Source: Meconema thalassinum (Eukaryota > Arthropoda > Insecta > Orthoptera > Tettigoniidae). Taken from it: 64,000 bases of DNA. The notes under the pieces were generated by a model. That model saw only the letters and a program-made list of their open reading frames with translations. It made no database searches and had not been told where the DNA came from. The position numbers and the translations under genes were made by a program. The DNA lies in assembly GCA_946902985.2 (NCBI GenBank), contig OX336398.1, forward strand, positions 230,293,556 to 230,357,555. Reading direction: 5' to 3'. Below are positions 57,526 to 64,000 of the stretch, in pieces (within the stretch, counting starts at the first letter, position 1; each line of letters begins with the position of its first letter).

Positions 57526-57704
57526 ACACTGTATTATTACAATGTATTTGTATTTTATTTTCATTTTCGTGTATTTTCATATGTATTTACTTTGTTGATG
57601 GACCAATAAATCAACCCTCCCTCCCCCCCACCTCTCCAGTTAATGGCCACCCGAGGGCTGGAGATGGGATGGGACAATTCACAATATGAACATGTGGTAC
57701 CGTA

Positions 57705-58135
57705 CTAGTATTAAATCTTGGAAGTAGTTTTCCATGGGTTCCCACTTCTACCCCAGGCAAATGTCGGGATTGTTCCTAACTTAAGGCCACGGCCGCCTTC
57801 TTCTCAATAATCATAACCGCTGGCAGTGCAGCCCATGAAGGGCCTAGGCCTACCAAGCGACCGCTGTCCAGCCATTTGGCCTGCAGATAATAGGGTGACG
57901 CGTGGTCAGTGCATCGGGTCCCCTCGGCCATTAATCTTGATTTTCCTGACTCGGGCACGGCCTCACTGTCAGACAGCTACTCAATTGCCCTCACGAAGCT
58001 TAGTGCACTGCGTTCCAGCCCTCACGTCAGTTTCTAATATCCCTGATGGAGCCAGGAATCGAACCCAGGGCCTCCAGGTGAGAGGCAGTTGCACTGCCCC
58101 AACATCACAGGGCCGGCGCCTTCTTCCGAATCCTC
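57705..58135 (-). mobile_element. tRNA-derived SINE (type E)
   Basis: The minus strand begins CCGGCCCTGTGATGTTGGGG and carries B box CTGGGTTCGATTCCTGG; the body includes CGGCCGTGGCCTTAAGTTAG and CATTTGCCTGGGGTAGAAGT. The latter part is shared with the SINE at 37205-37560. It lies inside the 2.2-kb inverted-repeat element. Confidence 0.7.
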
Positions 58136-58315
58136 ACCTGAATTACAAATACCCACAATTACTACAGAAACCACAAAACACAGGTTATCACACAAATTCT
58201 ACCCACACCCAGCTACATGGGGCTAAATGACCAAAATCACCAAGCCTCTCAAACAAAACATCATGAAAGATTCTCTAGCCAACTCGTACGTGAGCCTAGA
58301 TGGAGTGTATTCAGA

Positions 58316-58336
58316 CACACACACACACACACACAA
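58316..58336. repeat. (CA)n microsatellite
   Basis: About ten CA units. Confidence 0.85.
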
Positions 58337-58597
58337 GTATTTTACTTCCATCCTAAATGCCTAGTTCTGAACAGACTACGGGATGTCGGAATTTTGTCAC
58401 ACTGCATTTCATTAAGTGAATGTTTTTAGTATTTTCAGAAACTAGTCAACAGAAGATCCGACACGGACGCCAATGATACATCAGAGCTGAGTATCGAAAT
58501 TATTTTATACATGAACATCAATCAATGAATTCCACACTTACAAAGTAGGCTACACAATACTACCGGTCCTAACGTCCCAAGCCATTGCGTGCGTTGT

Positions 58598-58628
58598 CAA
58601 CAACAACAACAACAACAACAACAACAAG
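58598..58628. repeat. (CAA)n microsatellite
   Basis: About ten CAA units with one AAG interruption near the end. Confidence 0.85.
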
Positions 58629-60095
58629 AACAACGGCAATGCACATTTTCTTACGAGACGGTAGAGCTCATCCTCATAACAGCTGATAGCCTACCACCCC
58701 TCAAGTCAACCGGTAAGGTCAATGCTCCGATTACGTAACAACTTCCCCTTCGCGCGTCGTCTCTCCTGGCTCCGCCTCGTTTACCCCAGCCTGCCGCACC
58801 ACTTTCTGCCTGATTAGTTTCTGAAATAACTAAAAACATTGACTTTTTAATGATTAATTATCAATTTCAAGATAGGTGACAAAGTTTTTACCTAGGAAGC
58901 TTAGAATAGTCTCTTCTATCACCAGTGTAACGGACTTCCAACATATCAAATACACCCTGTATATACATATATTACATAAATTATACATAAACTTTTGAAC
59001 TGACGGTGGTTTTGAGGTCTGGGGGATGTGAAACGCGAAGATATGTCGACATTTTCCGGAAATCGAAACATGGTACCCATTGCAATAGTTAGCTTTCTAA
59101 TGAAATCTACCTAAAATACTGCCGTCAACGACACCTAGCTGTGAACTTGGCTACTAGATGCCACCGGAACCATCAACTCGCAACGAACGTTGGAACTTCT
59201 CCTCCGAAGGAAAGCAAACTCAGGGTTTTTAGCGCTCTTAGTAAATCCGACGACTTCAGCCGGGTTTGAACCCGCGACCTTGGGCATAGAAGTTCAGCAT
59301 GCTACCAGTTCCGATACCGAAGTCGCTTCCCACAGACAGATGGAAAACTGAATGTTATCTCGTGCAGTGGCGTTGTCATAGCAACTGCTGATGGCTCATC
59401 CCTTATCAATTAGAAGTAAAGTTGTCATGGCAACCTCTCTTGGCACTTGTCATTTTCTTATAATTTGAATCATTTTGCTCACCCCGTGGCGTAATGGTGG
59501 GTCATATCAAAAATTCTTTCAGACAAAAGTTTTAGGTAATTATTGGAGGAATATTGTCCATTTTGTGCGGTTTTGATATTGTGCCTATTAACAGAGATAT
59601 GATTAATGTTTTCCGAAAAACCCACTTTTTCCCACCCCTTTGGTCAATGGTTGGTGCTATCAAAAAACTTATTTGACATAAATTTTTGGCACTTCTCCGA
59701 CACATATTATGAACTTTGAAGGGATTCGATATTTCATGTATTAAGAGAGTTATAGCGATATTTCACTTTTTCGAAAAAAGCCCCCCATTTTTACCCCCTT
59801 TGACCGATTTTGCCCATTAACGAACTCGACCGAGATTCTATAGGGATACATATTATGTAAAACATTCAAAGTGATTGGTGCAAAATTACGGCTGTTATCG
59901 TGTCCACAAAAAACTGATATATATATAGATAGATAGATACATATATACATAAATTATATATAAACTTTTGAACTGATGGTGGTTTTGGGGTCTGGGGGAT
60001 GTGAAACGCGAAGATATGTCGAAATTTTCCGGAAGTCGAAACATGGGACCCATTGCAATAGTTAGCTTTCTAAGGAAATCTACCTAACTGTAGTT

Positions 60096-60651
60096 TGGAA
60101 CGTTGCGTGAGGGAAAGCAAGCAAAGTGGTGATACGCTTCCAAGCGTAAGAAATGGTGTGTTTGTGTGAGCGTGTGAATAATTATTGTAATGAATCATGA
60201 AACTAAAGGTTGGTTAGACAGCGCTAGTAAAGGAGAGAGGGGTTCTTAAATATAGAACAAGGTACTGCTCGGTTCCAAGCTCTGTGAACTTGCGGGATGA
60301 AGGGCAGAGGCAGGGTAGGAGCAGGCGTAATTGAGAAGCCTGTCGACAGCCCGCCGTGTTACCTGAAATTCTCATATATTCCAATACTGCTAACATGGGT
60401 CTTTTCTGAAACCAGTGTGGCGTTGGGAATGAGTGACTGAGTCACCAACTAATGTATTTGCTTCTGTTACTACACAAGGACCGAGACACCTCATCACTCG
60501 TCACCACCACTACTGATAGTCTGCGATGCACATTCCTCTCAGGTCCACGCAGCTTAGACTCCAGCAGTAAACATGTTTCTGTCATACATTAAAACGTCTC
60601 CATATTTCTCTTCGAGCAATTTTTCCTTTTTGTGCGTGTTAATCTCTGACT
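60096..60651. other. No gene seen
   Basis: Mixed sequence with no matched repeat or convincing frame. Confidence 0.45.
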
Positions 60652-61170
60652 AAGCGGCTTCGGTGGCGTAGTCGGTAGCATGCTGAGCTTCTATGCCCAT
60701 GATAGCGGGTTCAAACCCGGGCGAAGCCGTCGGAGTTTTTAAGAGCGTTAAAAATCCCTCAGTATGCCTTCCTTCGGAGGGGAAGTAAAGCCGGCGGTCC
60801 CATTTCATAGATTTATGGCATATTAAAGAACTTTCCACTAATTGCACCTTTGTGAAGCTAAATTGGATAGGTTAAGATGTAAACAACGCTCTTAGGTTTC
60901 TACGTTCGTTGCCAAGAGCCGACTGCGGAGGCGTCTAGAAGTTAAGTTCTGAACTAGGCCTAGTAGTCGTTGACGGTGGCGCTTGGCGGCAAAAGTAGGA
61001 ACTATTTGAAAACTTCTAAGCTGCAGTACTTAAATTAAAAAACAGATAACACACACTAATACAGTAATCACAATTAACACCGGTTATCAGACAGATTCTA
61101 CACACACCCAAAGTACACGGGGCTACATGACTGCGTTGTCGCAGCCCCTAAACTTAAGAACCAACCAACC
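60652..61170 (+). mobile_element. SINE-A, full-length reference copy (519 bp) with perfect TSD
   Basis: Head AAGCGGCTTCGGTGGCGTAG with A box TGGCGTAGTCGG, B box GCGGGTTCAAACCCGG, AAGCCGTCGGAGTTTTTAAG, body with TTCGGAGGGGAAGTAAAGCC, tail A CACACCCAAAGTACACGGGG, ending CCAACCAACC. AATCTCTGACT is duplicated at 60641-60651 and 61171-61181 without mismatch. Best copy for defining the family. Confidence 0.9.
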
Positions 61171-61396
61171 AATCTCTGACTGATATAATTGTAATTTCCC
61201 ATTCGTGAGGTTTTCTCTATAGCCTCTATGTGTGCCTGGTGTAAGTGTGTACTCCGGCACTAGAATTGAAAGAAAGGAAAATGTTTTCGTCAAAAAGTCT
61301 TGATTTTCAGTTGGTCAACACGATTGTACCCAGATGTAATGAGTCATTCCCTAATTCCCTATTTATCTGAAGTACATTTTTTTATGATTAGGGAAT

Positions 61397-61780
61397 CACT
61401 CATTTATTTATTTATTTATCGTGTCGGACTATCAACCCCCCCCCCCCCCAGCTTGCAGGTTCGCTCCTGGCCGTATAGGCCTACAGTAAGTAATTTTTGA
61501 AAAGGCGACAAAAATCACGACACACATGTCATACGTTGTTGCCATGTTAAAGAACCTATTAGAATTCAGTTGGCCGTGTTCATCATGGCCAAATTAATCT
61601 CGGGATTTTCCGTCAACACAAAGGTTCCTTCTTTCTCTACTAGAAAGCGCTATATTTGCAAGGAGCTTAGATATCTAACCTCTTTGACTTTCATACTGCT
61701 GCAATTCTGCATGCAAGCTGCCCACTGGGCGTCAAATAACCAAGCTTGCACCCGGCACCCGAGGTCTTACGATTTTTTAA
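61397..61780 (+). mobile_element. SINE-C, 5'-truncated
   Basis: After (TTTA)n and a 14-C run (61436-61449) it reads GCAGGTTCGCTCCTGGCCGT, GGATTTTCCGTCAACACAAA, and ends GGCACCCGAGGTCTTACGA. The first part of the head is missing. Confidence 0.8.
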
Positions 61781-61784
61781 AATG

Positions 61785-62255
61785 TATTTATTACTTATTT
61801 AGCGTATGGCTTTTAGTATCTTGAGTGTCCGAGGATATGTTCAGCTCGCCAGTGTTTGTAGCTGCTTCTATGCGGTCACCCGTGGGGTAAGCTACAAGTA
61901 CAGTCGCGTGTGGATGAGATGAAATGAAGTTGAATGAGGAAGTTCAATTACAAGTAGTTTCAACTTTGGTTACCAGACGTCACTGACACCGAGTAGTGAA
62001 CGTTGGAACTTGATAGAGCATTTCTAGCCAAATAACCTACAAATTCAGCTACACACTACCAATTGTAGTGGTAGGTTCTTTTACATGCCATAAATGTATG
62101 ACATGGCCCGCCGGCTATACTTTCCCTCAGAAGGAAGGCATACTGAAGAATTTTAACGCTCTTTAAAAATATCAGACGTCGTCGGCCAGTTTGAACCCTT
62201 GATCTTGGGCATAGCAGTTCTACATGCTACCAACTACACCACCGAAGCCCTACAA
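61785..62255 (-). mobile_element. SINE-A with tail B only
   Basis: The minus strand has head GGCTTCGGTGGTGTAGTTGG and AAGGGTTCAAACTGGCCG, the SINE-A body with ACATGCCATAAATGTATGAC, then tail B (GAAGCAGCTACAAACACTGG, CTAAAAGCCATACGCTAAAT). No tail A. Confidence 0.8.
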
Positions 62256-62435
62256 CCCGTTACAATGGGTACAATCATGTTGACCGATTGACTACTAAGG
62301 CAACACTGAAGAATAGCTTCAAACACCATAATATTCACAGCTATTTTGTCTTGTAAATTTTAACTTTAAGATCTGATGATGTTCGCTCGATGAGCGAAAC
62401 TTGTCTTACTGTAATTTCTCCCTCTTCTTGCAATG

Positions 62436-63362
62436 GGCGGCCTCGGTGGCGTAGTTGATAGCATGCTGAGCCTCTGTGCCCAAGAAAGCGGGTTCAAACC
62501 CGGACGACGTCGTCGGATTTATTAAGAGCGTTACAAATCATTCAGTATGCCTTCCTTCGGAGGGAAAGGAAAGCCGGCAGTCCCATGTCATAGATTTATG
62601 GCATGAAGAAGAACCTTCCACTGACTACACTTGTGTGAAGCTAAACATTTTAGGTTAGAATTCATAACGCTCTGTTAGTTCCAACGTTCGCCGCCAGGTG
62701 CTGACTGCGATTCCATCTCGTAGCCAAGTCCATAAGCTAGGTGTTGTTGACGGTAGCATTTGGTAGCAAAAGTAGTAACTACTTGTAATTATCGTCTGCA
62801 GTCCTCACTTGAATTAAAGCTTGCCTCGGTGGGTGAGTGGATATAGTGTCGGTCTACAAACCCCAAGTTTGCAGGTTCGCTCCTGACCACGGTAAGTGTT
62901 TTTTTTATAGGCGGCAAAAATTACGAGACCGTGTCACACGATGTTTGCATGTCAAAGAACCCATTTGATTTCACTAGGCCGTGTTCATAATGGCAAAATT
63001 AATCTCGGGAGTTTCCGCCAACACAAAGTTCCTCATTTCTTTACTAGAAAGCGCTTTAGTGTTCAAGGAGTTTTGATATCTAACCTCCGTGACTTTTATA
63101 GCGCTTCAAGGAACAACGAAATTCGACATGCAAGCTACCCTTTGCGAGTCAAATAACAAAGCTTGCACCCGGCATCCGAGGCCATAAGATATTATTATTA
63201 TTATACTTGAATTAAAAACAGATAACACACACTAATACAGCCATCACATTTAACACTGGTTATCAGACAGAGTCTACACACACCCAAAGTACACGGAGCT
63301 ACATGACCGCGTTGTCGCAGCGCCTAAACTAAGGAACCAATCAACGAACCAACCAACCAACA
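62436..63362 (+). mobile_element. SINE-A, split by a nested SINE-C
   Basis: The left part, 62436-62818, has head GCGGCCTCGGTGGCGTAGTT and B box GCGGGTTCAAACCCGG. The right part, 63205-63362, resumes at ACTTGAATTAAAAACAGATA and ends (CCAA)n. Outer duplication TCTTGCAATG / TCTTGTAATG (62426-62435, 63363-63372) has one mismatch. Confidence 0.85.
62819..63204 (+). mobile_element. SINE-C nested in SINE-A with perfect 12-bp TSD
   Basis: Starts GCTTGCCTCGGTGGGTGAGT (A-box-like), has GCAGGTTCGCTCCTGACC, and ends CACCCGGCATCCGAGGCCAT plus (ATT)n. ACTTGAATTAAA is duplicated at 62807-62818 and 63205-63216. Confidence 0.92.
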
Positions 63363-63374
63363 TCTTGTAATGAG

Positions 63375-63540
63375 TATCAAAGAACTCCTACATGAGGCCG
63401 ATGACCATGGGCCCTTAAAATGAACAACAAACGCCATTAGACGGAAGATAAGGACGTTAATATGGCTGGCTCATGCAGGATTAAAACCTGCGGCCTCCAG
63501 CTTTACGCTGACTACTGAGCTAATAATCTGTATTCTCTTT
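63375..63540 (-). mobile_element. tRNA-like SINE fragment
   Basis: The minus strand has TTAGCTCAGTAGTCAGCG (A-box-like) and CGCAGGTTTTAATCCTGC (B-box-like), followed by GGGCCCATGGTCATCGGCCT. It is a polymerase III-type head with an unknown body. Confidence 0.5.
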
Positions 63541-63599
63541 GGAGAAAGGTACATTCTTAGCATTTGCTTGGCACAGTCGCATTGTATTACTAGACCACT

Positions 63600-64000
63600 G
63601 TCCCCCTCCCCCTATGAATTCAAACACGGTGAAACCGAATTGAACTAAATTTGATACGGAGGTAGCACAGGCAAAGGGCACCACAGTGTCATGTTTTATA
63701 TTGCCGCCATCTTTACCAAAACTTAATGGCGGCCACTCAAATGGTCAACTTAATAATGCATTACGACCAAACTAATCATCGGATCTTTACCAAATCTGGT
63801 AACAACATACCTTCATATGGGACGCGTCTTGTGCCCAAACTACAAGGTCATCAAATGTATCAGTTCAGGATGGTGGCAGTGTGAATTATGCAAACTCTAT
63901 AATCCATAAAATGGGACCCACCAGTTCCGATTATCGAACCAAGAATCGTTTAATCTGTTCTAAACGACGTGGTCCGTTTGAAATTAAAAGTTATTTTTGT
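63600..64000. repeat. Possible further Helentron-like repeat array, cut by window end
   Basis: GCCGCCATCTTTACCAAAAC, AATGGCGGCCACTCAAATGG and GGATGGTGGCAGTGTGAA recur about 30-150 bp apart with phrases like AATTTGATACGGAGGTAG, in the style of the ATGGCGGC arrays. No terminal hairpin is visible within the window. Confidence 0.35.

Larger units (their letters stand above)
56758..58959. mobile_element. 2.2-kb inverted-repeat element (CAGGGTGTATTTGATATG ends)
   Basis: Terminal inverted repeats of about 60 bp: CAGGGTGTATTTGATATGAT, GGAAGTCCTTTACACTGGTG, ATAGAAGA at left and the near-perfect complement at right. The surrounding TATA could be the target duplication. The interior has a short plus frame (56829-57053) with no domain, (ATT)n, a SINE, (CA)n and (CAA)n. 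No transposase was found; non-autonomous. Superfamily not assigned. Confidence 0.8.
55928..60090 (+). repeat. ~980-bp tandem duplication, first half interrupted
   Basis: Copy one is 55928-56757 plus 58960-59102; copy two is 59103-60090. Both begin with the SINE-A remnant (CAACTCGCAACGAACGTTGG), continue through GATGGCTCATCCC, TTTGGTCAATGGTTGGTGCT, GGTGCAAAATTACGGC, and end GTTAGCTTTCTAA.GAAATCTACCTA. No coding frame. Copy two serves as the empty site for the 2.2-kb insertion. Confidence 0.8.

Noticed and set aside
60652..60735. True tRNA gene at a SINE-A head
   Set aside because: A and B boxes are present, but no acceptor stem or anticodon arm pairs well, and the unit continues as a dispersed 519-bp repeat with a target duplication.

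Overview
This window looks like intergenic or intronic DNA from an insect, and it is almost entirely transposable elements and satellites. I found no host gene I can support. The insect call rests on the repeat types: Helentron-like elements, tRNA-derived SINEs with 10-15 bp target-site duplications (TSDs), a Tx1/L1-like LINE, many 3' ends of endonuclease-type LINEs, and hAT and mariner remnants. A large-genome polyneopteran (orthopteran or stick insect) is my guess, with low confidence.

Layout. 0-8.1 kb: a nearly complete minus-strand LINE (ORF1 and ORF2, 1.1-6.2 kb), flanked by a direct repeat that could be a pair of LTRs; the right copy is split by a Helentron-like element. 8.6-12.3 kb: decayed LINE 3' ends and a SINE. 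13.3-14.8 kb: a second Helentron-like copy with a LINE fragment in its terminal hairpin. 15.45-17.1 kb: a long inverted repeat with ~590-bp arms. 17.5-20.4 kb: LINE fragments and a ~1-kb repeat. 20.4-23.6 kb: a 78/80-bp satellite carrying an RFX X-box palindrome in nearly every unit, split by a hAT element. 24-31.9 kb: LINE fragments, a ~45-bp array, a diverged Helentron-like copy, a ~77-bp satellite, and SINEs with clear TSDs. 31.9-35.2 kb: an element with ~220-bp inverted ends around thirteen 164-bp repeats. 35.5-42.6 kb: fold-back and inverted-repeat elements and SINEs. 43.4-53.8 kb: LINE, mariner and SINE remnants, one Helentron-like copy and a T-rich/A-rich tract. 54.1-60.1 kb: the fourth full-architecture Helentron-like copy and a ~1-kb tandem duplication, one half of which took a 2.2-kb inverted-repeat element. 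60.6-64 kb: SINEs, one nested in another.

How the parts relate. The elements parasitise each other. Small non-autonomous elements (SINEs, inverted-repeat elements, Helentron-like elements) sit inside larger ones, and several nested cases give an insertion order through TSDs or an empty-site paralogue. The main enzymatic coding capacity still visible is the reverse transcriptase of the 1.1-6.2 kb LINE, which has four visible lesions. The most interesting signals are the Helentron-like family with its 145-bp ATGGCGGC-bearing repeats, and the X-box satellite.
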